DNA of 64,000 nucleotides from Syngnathus acus (taxonomy: Eukaryota; Chordata; Actinopteri; Syngnathiformes; Syngnathidae), in assembly GCF_901709675.1 (NCBI RefSeq), contig NC_051092.1, positions 3,600,491 through 3,664,490 of the forward strand, in the 5' to 3' direction. Positions 11,288-24,795 of this stretch are shown here, piece after piece; position 1 is the first letter of the stretch, and every line of letters starts with the position of its first letter. The notes under the pieces are model-generated. The model had not been told where the DNA came from, searched no databases, and was given only the letters and a program-made list of their open reading frames with translations. A program made the translations under genes and the position numbers.

Positions 11288-12770
11288 CCACAGCAGAACA
11301 AAAACAAAACAGATTTTACCTCACGAGTAGGGGATTTATGTTCCTTCTATGATGCTTAGGACGTGTGAGGCTAACGTCATATTTCATCGTGTAGCATCCT
11401 CGCTTGTGTTTTTAACAGTTTGTTTTTAAGGGGGGTAAACGCTTTGAAATCTTTATGATTTTGTTTATCTTCTCCGTCAAGTCCGTCCATTGTAGTACCA
11501 AGACTGATCTGTGAGAGGCAGCGTGGTGCCGCAGAGCATCTGAACTGCCTTAAATTACCAAGAAGAAAAGGCAGCTAGAGAAGAAATGTAAAATATTTGG
11601 TCCCCATGTGATTCTAAGTGTTGAGCAGATTTGTTTGGGGGGGAAAATCACGATTAACACACCCACGAAATTGCTCAGGATAATCTTGGCCTTTTCTGAT
11701 TTTGATCAGAAGAGGAAAATTGGAGTTAAATTTATCCCGCTTATCAGTATGCGTGTATGCCACTAATAACTGTAACACTAAGAAAAAAAAGAAAATGGAA
11801 ATATAAAGAAATTCAAACTATTAATTTAAGTAATTAATGGGAGTGATATTGAAATTTTACAAAATGCAGCTGTAAATGTATGTTATGTTTAACGTTTCGA
11901 TGTCTAGCAGAAGAAAATATTTCAATGCCAACGTCAGGAGTTCTATATAAATAACAACAGTGGACCTCACAGACATTACTTTTACTTATTTATTTTAGCC
12001 AGTCAAATGTTTTGGCTCTGCTGATGGTTTTTTTTTTTTTTTTTTTTTGCTTTGTGCACTTGACTGTCACTTCTCACTTCTCCATTTTGAATGTCTTGGC
12101 TCAGGCAGGTACTGTATATTTGATGCATCAGTGAATCCCCGAGGACAATTGATGAGATGGGTATATGGGGATTTTTCCACTATCGCATAATTCCACCGCT
12201 TCTTTGTAAAGACAATTCCAGAGTCGTCATATATGTAATTAAAGCTCATTATGCCTCTTTAACGTGATTGGGAAAAGCAGCTGTGAGTTGCACAGCATCT
12301 TCTCAGGAAGACGTCTCGTGCACGATTAATGATGCTCTCTGCTGGATGCTTAGTGACATTTGGGCTGATAAAACATAATTTACACAGTATTCCCAAAGTG
12401 CATGTCTTGATTTATGCTTAATTATGATGCATGTCGTGGTTCACCCTAATTCAAATGAGAAGAAACATGTAGCGACATGGCTTTTTAATCTGTTAAAACC
12501 AGTCCTCTTAATCATGATCAAGGGATGGTTTTTTTTTTTAAATTAAAGATTTATGGTTTTGATTTCTTATTGTCATTATTTTTTTTACTTTTTCAAAACA
12601 TACACAAAATGTGATAGTAGAGGTTGGGGCTACTAAATCTAAGCTAAACAAATAACAAAAAAATCATTATTGATATACAAAGACAACAAAAATGGCAAAA
12701 TTGTAACAAAATATATTTAGTTTAACTGTAATTGCAGATAAAGAAAATAAACTGTCCATTGAGAAACGAT
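11288..12770 (+). other. pnpla8: Probable pnpla8 3'UTR
   Basis: Sequence after the TAG at 11285-11287 is AT-rich and non-coding. The first canonical AATAAA is at 12746-12751. Weaker variants (AATATAAA near 11800, GATAAA near 12367) could end the transcript earlier. The 3' end is therefore uncertain. Confidence 0.4.
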
Positions 12771-13494
12771 TCTGTCACCACATTGACGCTTTTGACAACT
12801 CGCTCAATTTACAAACAAATACACGCAAGATTGAAATTGGGGCATTTTCCCCAAAATTTCCTTTAGAAGAGTAACACAAATATGGATGCTCCATTTGTGT
12901 ATTCAGTATTTTGCGTGCTGCGTGCGCTTTTGCCCCCCATGCATGTTAACATAGTTAACGACCAATAACAGCGTCTCCCACTCAATAGAATAAAAACAGC
13001 CTAATGTAATTACACAGCAGCCTGGAAGAGGAAATGCATCCTCTTCACATGTAACCCTGCCTAACTCATGAACTCACTTCTTTCTCCCGCATCACCAATT
13101 TGATTTTTCATTTGCACCGACATCCAGATATGTGCCAGAATTGTGCTGCTTCTCAATTACACCCCAAGCTAGCTGCAGCAAATAAAGGCAGCTCATTAAC
13201 ACTTCATTAGTTTTGCAACAAGCCATTGATATCAAAGGATGATATGATATAATTTGTTTTTCCCGGTGTTTTTATTTATTTATTTTGAGACAAGGGAGTC
13301 ATTTTATTGATGAAACACTTGTCATATGTTGCCCTTGGGATTAAATCTTACACAACAGCCATTAAAGTGCATTAAAAAGACAACGTTTGGCTTTTTAAAA
13401 ATTTACTATTATTTTTAATCTCCAAACTCACCCAGCTGTTGTCCATCTGTGATACTTTGGCATTTACAAAAAAAACAAATTAGACAAAAAAAAA
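12771..13494. other. Spacer between pnpla8 and nrcam
   Basis: AT-rich spacer upstream of the nrcam first exon. It has no coding potential and no clear TATA box close to the exon. The stretch about 13015-13215 is complex sequence rich in homeodomain-type ATTA/TAAT cores, and could be a regulatory element. That is inference from composition only. Confidence 0.4.
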
Positions 13495-13704
13495 AAGCGA
13501 CATCAGCCGCGCGCACCCCGGAGAGTAAGATGCGCGACCCCGCGAATTCGCGTGCGCGCGCGTGTGTGTCTGTGTGTGGTAGGAGGAGAGTGAGTCAGTC
13601 TAAAAAACGAGCGCAAGCAGAGCGAGCGGGACTCCATCCGGAGACGAGGAGGTTGGAGAAGAAAGCATCGTGGACACTCCCACGCGTGGACCAGCGAAAG
13701 CAAG
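13495..13704 (+). other. nrcam: nrcam untranslated first exon
   Basis: A CpG-rich block in otherwise AT-rich DNA ends with a strong donor, AAGCAAG/GTAAGC, at 13704/13705. No TATA box precedes it. It lies upstream of the nrcam coding exons on the same strand, and mammalian NRCAM likewise starts with untranslated exons and a very long first intron. An ATG at 13530 opens a frame that runs to the donor without a stop, so it would be an upstream ORF if transcription starts before it. The 5' limit is approximate. Confidence 0.65.
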
Positions 13705-16700
13705 GTAAGCCCGCTGATTTGTACTGTCACAAATGTTTTAGTTTGGAGAAAACACGTGGAAGGCTTTCACTGGCAAGACTTTTTCACGAGACGCTTCTGC
13801 AAAAGCAACCAAATTGATGTCAAGCATCCCTTCGTGGACGTTTTCATTCATTTTTATTTCCACGCCAAATAACTTGCAGTATGTTCTCGCCCGCCGACAG
13901 CTTCCATTCAGCATTGTTTACATCTCGTGCTGTCAGCAGGAATTGAATGAATGGACGTTCCGACAAATAATAATAATAATGCTCAGTTTTTGATTGCTTA
14001 CAGTGTTGTGCTACTGATGTTCCTAATATTTTGCTCCTCTACAACCCCAAATTGTCAAAAGTACTATAAATGCACTGCAGACAATCACGGTGTATCCCAG
14101 ACCACGTGACTTAAATCAGCATCAGGTGTGTCACAGGAGACTCCGATAGCAATGTTAATCAATGGTATCTATAAATGTATCTGATATCCATCACATTACA
14201 CATATTTGTTTCCCTTATCACCATTCTTGTATTTTTTTTTAAAATTTACAAATAGATTTATATTTAAGTAGTTTTTCCTACCCAATTTTACTAATACATT
14301 TCAATGGGCTTCACTGATACGTGAACTTTAAATATTTATGGGCTGTATTTTGTCCATATTTCAAATGACATTTTTGTCATAGATCTGGTTCGGAAGTTGC
14401 TGGTCCAATATGGTCCCTTGGTAGTGTTGATGAAAAATTGTGGACATCATTATAATATATGACATAATATCAGCAGATATATTTTTGTTGTGGATCAATT
14501 TTGATTATATATAATGTATGTCATCCTTCCTTATAATATGTATGTGCTCTACTCAGTGCTATGAAGTCTTTTTTATGTCGGCCGACGTTGACAGTTGTTT
14601 TTTTGGCCCATTGTCGGCGAAAAAGCCGCACACTACAAATCTCTAAGCTGCTTTTCTCGTCCACATTTTTAATTCCCCCTCATGTTCATATCACCACTCG
14701 TGACAACGGCTTGTTTGCGCCTATCGCTCCATTTGTTTGCTTCTCAATCTGATGAAAGGCCCTCACCCCCCCCTCCCTTTTTCCTCTCCCCCCCTTGAGG
14801 TTCACCAACAACACCCCATTCCGTGTGTTCCCCTTCGCAAAACAACTGCGCATTCCCACCCCCCCTAAATTCCCCCCCCCTCCTCCTCTTCATCCTTCTG
14901 TCTGGTTAAAGCCTCAGTCAAAGAGGGTCCTCACTATCACCCCCCCGCCCCCCCTTCCTCCTTTCTCCCAGCTTCTACCCCGTGTTCCCGCTCGTCCCCA
15001 GACGCTTTCTCTTGCACGCTACACACACACACCGGGTTCGGCTGCACACTTTCCCTGTTTGTTCAAATAGACACGTTAATGCCAATGCTAACGACCCCCC
15101 CGGCTTCATTGTTCCTCTTGCTCTCTCAACGTACTGACACACTTTCTAGTAATGTTTATGCACCCCGAGCAGACTACTGGTAATCTGTATAAGAAGATAA
15201 CGGTGTCCCCGCTACTACTATGGGGGCCTTGTGTATTGCTGAACGGAAAAACAGGCAGTGACACATTTGTTTGTGTCGAGATTTTCTCTGTACAGTAGTG
15301 GCGGGAAGTAACAAAGGAAAAATATGTTGTACTTAAGCAAGTATCAAATTGGCTATTATATACACTGATGGCTTGAGATATGACTTTAAGTTGTTAAATT
15401 AGTTGTTTAAGTAGTTGTTAGGAGTTATTTTCTGTGATGCTAGCATTAGTATTAAGCTAGCAGGCTAAAGGTTATGTGGCAAGGCTAAAAAGAAGCAATT
15501 TTGCACCGTTATTTGCGAGTCAAAATGTTTACATTTTGTTTCTCATCAAAACATATTGACTAGCAAAACTGAGAAAACTGATTTGAAAGATTTTCTGAGA
15601 ATTTAATCGCTGAGATGTCTCCAAAAGCTTTGCTCGCCTCCGCGCGAGTAGCCGCTACAGCTAGCTGGCATTTGAAAACTTTTATAGTGTCTGTCCTTTT
15701 AATTTCCTTATTCCAACAAAATAGGCTTCTCACGTTTGGTGACCCAATGACGTAAAAAAGCCAGAAATAGAAAATGCTCCAATTGTATTACTGTGTCCCC
15801 CGACATGATATAAAAAATCAGGACAAGATAGTGGCCTACATCGAGCTGCCGCCTTAACTTTCACCCGCAGCAGCTGCAACTGGCACCGGGCGGGGGGGGG
15901 GGGTGAGATTTGCATAACCCAGGGATTACCACCGCACGCGTTGGGGGTTATCGCCGAGGCACCAGTCGGTCACCCGGCTGGTCTAAAACCGCTGCCTGAG
16001 GGTGCTGTGGGAAAAGCTTGGGTGTTGGAGAGGAAAATGCCACCGATTTCAGTCCGTGGGTGCGCGAAGGCATGCAGACTGTCATCAAGGCGCCGTCTGT
16101 GGCACGGTGACCGCCGCCGACCACGGGTCAGGACAAAGAGAAGAGTCGCTCTTGTGTCTCTGGTGCTGACGTAGACGAACATCATTGCTGAGAGGAAATG
16201 GTATGCGACCTGGGGGCTTGTTACGTGCTCATCAAAAATGTTGATGCAAACTTGGTCATCTTCACTGACGTGTGCTAGTCCTGATTGGACCCAATCTAGA
16301 GCAGCCTAGTTCCGTTCTGCCACCTCAGGTCCAAATCTTCGGGGACTGATGAGCAGGCCACCAGCGAGCCGGGGCGTTCTTTCCCAGTCACACTGTCATT
16401 GCCCGGACCTTCACAGCAAGTGTTCGTGGAACTGATGTGGGCCTCATTAGAGGAGCACAGAGAACCCTTAAATCCCACCCCACTTGTTCACGGTTGGCTG
16501 AACACTGGCTCTTGTTGTATTTGGATAAATCTATGCAGGGAGCAAATGAGTACATGCAAGAAAGGATCTGCATGTTCATCTCATTCACGCAGTTGTCTCT
16601 CGATGGTTTCAAGCTGATGGGCACAATTAGAGCTTCACACTCAGTTAAGCATCGGGTCCGACGGGGATTGATACGGCGTTGCGGTTCTGCTTCCGCACAG

Positions 16701-19361
16701 CTGCAACTGTCGATGTTTACATGCTCCAGACGATTATCCGAAGAGGATGCTGACAGGTGACTGACTCATAAACACGAATTGGAGGTGATTTATGTGCTTT
16801 GCAGCGCTTAAAAAAAATCCGCAGATGCTCTCGCATGTCCTCGAAAAAAACACTGACTCTGGGTGAATAACCACTGATTGATGTTAGGTGAGTTTTGTCA
16901 ATCACCTAAAAAAAATCCAAACTGTGTTCTGGCTTCAGAAAGAATTGGTGATGTTGACCTTTGGTTGGTAGCCCTCGGATGACCTCGGTCTTTACGCCAG
17001 TGTTCTTTACACACCATGGCAGTCCTCAAGATCAATCAATACAGGTTGCCATAGGAACGCCATGATCACTCATGTCAGGTTATTACAGTCTTTGGAACAA
17101 AGCATTAGTGATGCTCTTTTGTGTCCAAACAAATGCAGCTCTCTTTTGAAGTGGAGATGATGGAATGGGCCGTTGTGGGTTTGACTTTGTCTGTATGACC
17201 TGTAGAGCTCATTCCCCCAAAAATAAAGCTCGACCTTTAGGACCTTGATACGGACTGTGGGTTAAACCTGAAAACTGTTTTGGGGGAACTTTAGTTTGAG
17301 TCGGTCAGGTGCCAGTCGAGCTAATAATCTAGTCTAAAACCAATTTATACAGTTCTTGTTGTTTGGTTCTGGTGAGAATTTGATCTTGAAGCGATTGCAA
17401 GTAGCAAGTTTATCACCTTGTCAGCTGATTTTGAACAAAGAATAGAACCTTGAGAAGCTTTGGCACCAGTTAAGTCTAAGACTGTTTTTAAGGAGTGGAG
17501 GATGAGGCGGAGGGTTGGATCATGTGTCTAATTTGAAACAAAAGAGCCTCCAGTTTAATGAAGTTCACGGAACAAACGAGTGTCGGAACTTCTGTTTGAA
17601 CAAATTGCACCCGCTGGCCAACTGTGGACGGGCGGCAGATGTTGTAGACGCGACCTGGTGCCGACCCACTCAAAAGGGCCGCTGGTTCTCTTCTTGTCAT
17701 GAGCTGTAATTGGGCTGCACTCCACTGGCAGGGGGGTACGCCGGCCAAATTTAAAGGGAATTGTGACTGAATTCGTCCAAGCCTTCCTCGTATTTACATA
17801 AATCGTGTCTGCACATCCCGTTCTGTGATGCGACTCGCTTTTGTTGGCTAATGGCTCAGCAAATGTTTCCCGCAGCTCTTTTTCTGATCATAAAGCCAGC
17901 CTACCAAGAAATCCTCCCGAGCTTCCGCACTCTCCTAAGCCTCCATCCTGCCGAAACGGGAAGGCGTCGCGAGATAAGCGACGAGGAGGCGTAGATTAAC
18001 TGAGTCGCCTCGGCGCACGATGCAACGACGATTGAATGGAGAGCGGGAGACACTCATGAATAAAGTTGACACAAAGTGGCTTTGCTATGGTTCAGAAGGC
18101 TCGTTGACCTCAAGATCTTATTTGGGCCATGCCTCCCCGGGCCCCTCCCACCATCCACCCGAGGGTAAAACACTATGTTAGCCGTTCGGCAGCCACCACC
18201 GAGGGCCCTTAATCCCGCAGAGATGACAGCTTGGCTCGAGATGCCGGTGAAACCAATGGGCTTTTCTTTCCCTCTTTTTCACCCCTCCCGTACTCGCCAC
18301 CCAGCCCCAGGAATCTTGGGAAAAAATCCCCAGGGGGGAGACAAAGGGAACAGGATGGTAAACAAATCCCAGTCTAGATCGGAGATCCCGCCATTGAGCG
18401 GACGATGAATTGGCACGTCTGGTGAGTTATCAAAAGCTCGCTATACAATGACTGGCTGCTGCTGTTGTTTTGTCCGGATGTGTCGTCTTTTGGTGGGGGG
18501 ATAATTTTTTTTTTTATAATCTATCCCAGATAATACTTGGCAAGACTTTATGACTATTAGGAGTTTGGGGTCAGAAAATATTTACATTTGGTTCCAATCG
18601 TTTTATTGTTTGTCATCATTGCCCTTTCACGCCAAGAACATAATTGTTCTCAGCCACCATGTGAAAGCAACTTTGCCCATGATTATGATTTATGATGACC
18701 CCCCCCACACCATATAACAGCGTGTGTGAGTACGTGTATTTGTGTGCACATGTGCGCCGTACCAATTTAGGATCAAATGCAAGCTATGGAAGAGCAATCA
18801 TCGTAATCTCACCGAGGTCACTTTTCTGCCGGAGCCAGGCATCTATCCCGCCTGGGAGGACGTAATTGTCAGAGAGATAATTCCTAGCTGCAGACTAGAC
18901 TCTTAAGAGGAGGCGGAGTATGGTCGGGATTGTGCGGGTGGTGGATAGATAAAACGACAGCTTGATTTATTAGCATTCCCTTTAGCTTTGATTCCACTAA
19001 GCAGTAGTGTTCGATTCCGTTCATTGTAAAAACGTCTCGTGTCCCATTTTGGAATTTGGGGTACGCTACATTATTCTTGAATTGGTTATCCATGGTGGTC
19101 CATGTTTCAGGCGGTTTTTGGTTTACGACGGAGCACAGTCGATCATTAACTCGCTTACGTTCATTTGAAAGGATGCTTGTCGTAAAACACAATGTGTGGA
19201 CTATCACTTGACGGCACGTGAAATTGGCGGTTAAGTCCCGGTGCTCGCTTAAGACCGTAAAATGGATTTTGTCCGCTGTGTGAAAGTTTTTGTGCATTTT
19301 GATTGCTTTCACTGACTGCGACCACACTGGCCCAAAACGGTGTTTGTGTGAAGGCTTATAG

Positions 19362-19445
19362 TATAGGTGTCAAACTGAAGGCCCGGGGGCCAGATACGGC
19401 CCACCACATCATTTGATGTGGCCCGCGAGACCAATTTTGACTTTG
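19362..19445. mobile_element. hAT-like non-autonomous transposon fragment
   Basis: The segment GTGTCAAACTGAAGGCCC, followed by GGGGGCCAGATACGGCCC and a GATGTGGCCCGCGAGA stretch, resembles a dispersed repeat seen in many fish genomes. Its GGTGTCAAACT end is typical of hAT-type terminal repeats. Only one end is visible and no target-site duplication was found, so it is a fragment. Family assignment is from memory of the repeat, not from a search. Confidence 0.5.
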
Positions 19446-22400
19446 TATCATTACTAAAATTACAAATTGTCTTCACTTTTAAAAAACTAGAGATATTGCT
19501 TGCTATTTTTATTACCATTCGTCTTTTTAAAATATTTCAACAGGCCCTCCGAGGGATGGATGGATGGATGGACGGACACCAATGGGGCTTTGTTTGTTTT
19601 GTGTCGTTCGGTAAATTTCCACCACCAACAACTGCTAATCGTCTTCTTCGACCTCTCCGAAGTAGAAAGAGGCGGTTTCATTTTATTATTTTTTTTAACA
19701 TTTCTTTTTCCAAACAATCCCGCCTTTGTCAGGTTTGGATCCCGATAGTGAATGGTGTCCCTTACATTGGTTTTGTGCTGGCAGACATTCAAAAGGCTCC
19801 CCATGTGAAGTCGACCCGATGCTTGGGACTTCAAGGTTGACTGCTTCTGGGGCGTCCCGGGGCAAAAGGCACAATGACCGCATCTCGTCAATTGAGCGCA
19901 CTCGCTACTCAAAGTGCAAGACGGACTTCGCCCCCACAGATGGAAACGGGGCCGTTTTTTCTCCTGAGCAACTGGTCGAAAAGTCTCGATTGTAGTTGAA
20001 ATGTCAACGCGTGGAGACGTCAAGAGTTGCTCTTTAGATGTTAAGCCTTTCATGAAAACTAGCATAAATGAGTATAGCGCGTAATACGCATGGAAGGCTT
20101 TTTAGATTATTATGGAAAAAGTGCAATTGCGGTAAAAATGCCAATATGATGAAATGAAGCCAAGCTTTCAAAATGCTTATGGATTTATTCAAACGGCTTC
20201 TATAAGCTACGTTTGTACCCACGGGATTTAAATTGCTGAGTGGACTGATGATACTTTGATCTCTTCCTGACTTAGCTGCTAGCTTTACTTTGGATTCATT
20301 GCTTTTCCGAAGAACAATAGCTTCTATTTTCTATGAAGATTACTTTGAACCTTCCCAACCATTATCGTGACTTGAGCATGAATCATTTAGACTCAACAGA
20401 ACAGTTAAAAAAAAAATTAGCGGAAATCAATCATGCCGAAATGCTAATGGACTTCTTTTTTTTTTTATTCCATAAAACTCCAGCGTAGCTAATGAAGTGA
20501 ACCTTGGTGTTTGACAACATTGCACCTTTTAGTGCATTTGCGCCGTGTCATGTTCATGACTGTGCTGCCAAAAAAAACATCCAGTAAGCCCGTAAAGGAC
20601 TCTGTAGCCTAGATGCCGGAAATCTTTTTCAAGCTGACGAAGCAATCGTCAAGTCACCGCCAGCGGTAGTTTCTTCTAAAGCGGCCCGGTCTAATGAGAA
20701 CGTCTCCTGTTGTTTGTTCAATCGATGCAATTCCAAATGTCTTCAGATGTTTTTGCTCTCACACCAGACTATTTTTTTTCTTTCAACTCTGATCCAGCCT
20801 TCTGGCTAACTATTAGTATTCATTATATCCATATCCGAGTTCCTTATTTTCCGTCATAGCCTTTGAACATAGTTGCCGCTTGCTGATTTGCGTCTAATCA
20901 GACAGGAATGAGGCAACCGCATACAGGTTGAACTGATTGGATTCTCCACGGCTCTCAACAGTGAGGAAAAAAAAAATCTAATTAAGCCTTCGGCATCCCG
21001 AGTCAAACTCCTCAGGATTACCCTTGGCCCCGCAATCCAAACCCCCCAACCCTGGGAGAGAGTGATAACTCCACTCCCATAATCTGAGCTGTGAAGGACC
21101 GGTGATGAAATCAAGGCAAAGCGTCCGCAAGAACCCACGTTGTCGGATCAGGTTATCGGGGGAAGCCGGAAGATCTTACGACTAAATTACGCATCTGACA
21201 TTGAGGTTTGAGAGTCGCTTGGCCATCTTAATGTTTAGCGCCCCAGCAGGATGGAGCTCACGTCGCCACCGCAGTGTGTTGCGGGGTGATAATGATTTGA
21301 GAAAAATGATTTCATGCTGAGTTTTCTCTAAAAGGCTCACAATCCGCTTGCGCTTTGAAGTCAAATTAAAACCGTGTCTGCAGGCTTGGAAACAGTACAC
21401 AGATTAAGCCTGCCCTAAAAGTCTTCGGATTGAAACAAAAGCTAGCAAAGTGGCTTTGTTCAACTCGAGGATGACTTTTGATTGACTGTCTATTGATTGG
21501 ATGTTAGCCGCGGTAGTTGCGCCTCAACGGTCCCCCAACAAGAGACCGCTATTGATCGGATGTAAGGTTGATGTGACGAGAGCGAGGGGTCACCATTGGG
21601 TTAAAGACCGGGGACAAAATGGAGTAGGTGGTCACGGAGAAACAGTTTGATTGACGCTGTCAATCCCCCATCAGACATGGTAAAGAAATATATTAAGTGT
21701 CTCTTTTACATGACACAGGACGTTCTCCATTGCACTATGCACTGCATTAATTCAAACCAGAACCACCTCAACATATTTGTGTTTTTGTGATGCTAAAATT
21801 AGCAAAATCGGTGGAATGTGTGATTGATGTGAATGGGTTGAAAAAATGTGGTGAGTGTTCACGCTCTATTTGTGGCAATTGAATGTTGTGTTAGAAATTG
21901 ACATTGAATGTGAAGACAAATGGACTGGAATGCGTGGAAAGCTTAATTAGAAGATTGGAATTATTTAAATAATAATAATAGGAAAGATTTCCTGCACATT
22001 GTGGTGTTGACCGAGTGCTCTCTACTTTAATTTTGACTTTTCATGAAAACATGTTGTCCATTTTTGTTAACGTAGAAAATACTTTTTGTTTAAATAAAAA
22101 TAATGATGGCGAGTCAAAAATTTATTATATTATATGATTTATAATGAAAACAGTCTGGGTGTCATTTTTGTTTTTCTCACGGTTGTCAGTGTCTACCTTT
22201 ACAATGAATTAAGTTACTTTTGAAGCAAGCGATCAGTAAAGTCAGTTTTTTTGAAAAGTAGAGAACAAAATTCTCTTTTAGCTTTTCAACGCCAAAATAT
22301 CATCTTATAACATCTTCAAATGGTTGCAAGCAAAAATGTCACTCGATGCACGTTGGCCTTTTCGTGTGTCCTTTACTTGTGATGGAGAGAATGTAAGGCG

Positions 22401-24649
22401 GTTTCCCGCAGATTGCCGCACCGTGCTGGATGATTTATGACTCGGTGGCAGTAACACCTCCAGCATGCTGCTGGAATCGAATGGAAATCCTCCGAGCAGT
22501 GTCGTCTGCCTCGTATCCCGGAGCTCACCGCAGCGTTCCAAAGCGCTCGGCTGCACCGAGATCGGACGCAAAAGCTCATTAGGTTCTGTTTGTCGTTTTG
22601 TCACTTGAGTCTTGTTTAGCTATGTCAGCCGTAGCCAAGAGTCAGGGAGTAGCTGGCGGGTTTATCAGAGCGCAACCCTCCAAGCTCGGTGTCACAGTCG
22701 AAGGGTAGGAGTGGGTGGGGTGGGTGGGCTGGGGGGGTCTTGGCTGGTCTTCAATGGCTCTTTCACTGCCACTTGGTGACAATGCATTTCTTCCATGCCA
22801 TAAAGCAGATGCCGTATTATATGACTGCACAATGCTGTTTCCAGACCCAAAACTATTTACCATGTGAAAGGCACTCCGGGATCAGGGTGCCTACCACTGT
22901 GCGAAGCGTTTTGACTTGCCACTCCTCGGCGAGTGTGCAAAGGGGAAAAAAAAAAACTAGCAAGAGGTAGTGGGAGAGAGGAAGCGTTGAAGAAATGTCA
23001 ACTAGGCCCGGGCTCTTGTTATTTATTTTTTGCAGAGCTCTGTCGATTGCTCTTGCATGAAATGAATTTGCCAGTCGCAAACATCCGCCTGTTCGAATGA
23101 AGCTTATCCCATGAATGTGTAAATGCGCTCTTATCCGCAATCTCGGATCCGAAAGTCAACAAATCAAGAGCCAAACGAGTGAAACCGACTGTGAAACTCG
23201 AGTTGTTCCGTGATGATCTGCTCTTTTTGTTTATAGTGCCAGTCTCTCGTTTTATCCTTCTGTCATTGACTTGAAGAGTTTCCGTCTGACATGTTTGACT
23301 TCTTATATACGGTGGAGTCTTTCCGTCGTAATTAAACCTGCTTGATTTGTTGACTTTTTTCCATAACATGACCAAAATCCGGACATTTTTCTACTAATTG
23401 AAAGCAATGACCAAAATCCGGCCACTAATTGAACACTCAAGCAGAAAAAAATCTTGAAAGGACCTCAGTCGACAGTCTGGTGGACTTTAGCAGTCCAATC
23501 CGATCCCAGACGTCATTTCAAGACCCTGGAGACAGGTGGCACTTGGTGATGCTTATAGAGTCCAGATTCCTTTTGGTCGCCAGGCGCCACTTGTACTGGT
23601 TTTATCCTCGCATCCAAGAGCCTTGTTGAGGTGTTTTGTGCGTGTCAGTCATGTCAAGGACACGGATGAAGCGTGGCGAGAGCCCAGGGAAATGTCACGC
23701 TTAACAGCTAAGACTGGAAGAATTATAGAAAGGCATTGTTGGACAGTTACCGGTCCATTCTTGTCCCTCCTTGTCATTGTAACGACAGTGCTTATCTTGT
23801 TTATAGCAAAGTCAAGCGCGCGTTCAGTTTGTGGGAAAAGGTAAAGTCGTATCGAAGTGTAATACGTCTCACCCAAGACAGTTATTTTCCCCTTTCCAGT
23901 CTTTCTACAACTTTGCTGAGGCGGCGCTCGCCTGTCACAAAAGTAATCAGCAGCAGGCGCAGTCAAAGACTATAGCGCACCAGCTTGCAGTCGAATTAAC
24001 CTCGATGATTATGCGGATACGGGAAAACAAAAGAGCAATTGTTAAAAACACACACACACACACACTAAGTACTTAATATCCAAGTGAATAAATTACAAGA
24101 CAATTCATTAATTCATACTCGTAAATCTACTTCTGGTAAAAAACAAAAAAACAAAATAAATATAGATTGTGCCTGCAGAGGTCAAACCTTCTTGCTGATG
24201 TTTACTCTTTGGGTGACCGCCTAATGGGCGCTTTTGAGTGCATTAGCCAATGCTAGCAGCAAAGCAGATCCATTTTCACCAAACATTTGAAGGGAATTTG
24301 CTTCTAAGTGTTTCCAATAAAGTGCTAATGGCTCATGTGATCAATAATTTCAGCTTTTGCCCCCGGTAAACACAAACGGGTACTTTGGCCTTGAGTCAGA
24401 TAACACAATATTCTCGACATCAGCTTTTAGCTTTGGCTTTGTGACCGGTCGTATTCGCAATTGTTAATACGTAATTGTTCTAAAATAAGATGAGCTGTTC
24501 TATTTGCCTTACAGGAATCCCAGGAATCGTTGAAATATGAAAGTATATTGACACATAGTAAGATTGAATATGATAGCGGGTGCTCAGCTATTCCTTTAGC
24601 ACGTTAGCAAGCCAAAAGCTAATTGAAGAAGGTAAATTCAAACATTGTA

Positions 24650-24795
24650 ACTATAAAATATTAAGATAAGATAAACTAAGCTAAAATAAGATGGTCTTCT
24701 GGCCTGTTTGCAAGCCACCATTTACAGGAGGACATGATTAAAGTGCAAATGTTGACGTGCTAAGATAAACTAAGCTAAGACAATAGCCATGTACT
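24650..24795. repeat. Degenerate TAAGATAAACTAAGCTAA minisatellite
   Basis: Two clear copies of a unit close to AAGATAAACTAAGCTAA occur near 24664 and 24762, with shorter related pieces around them. Copies are diverged and separated by unrelated sequence. Intronic, with no gene association. Confidence 0.5.

Noticed and set aside
18312-18421. Exon-like segment with a C-rich acceptor and GTGAGT donor
   Set aside because: Pyrimidine tract is interrupted by purines, the segment contains ATGs unsuited to a leader exon, and the signals are weaker than those at 32271-32347.
19487-20065. 192-codon minus-strand open frame in nrcam intron 1
   Set aside because: No recognisable domain, no flanking splice or promoter signals, and it overlaps GGAT repeats and lies next to a hAT-like fragment.
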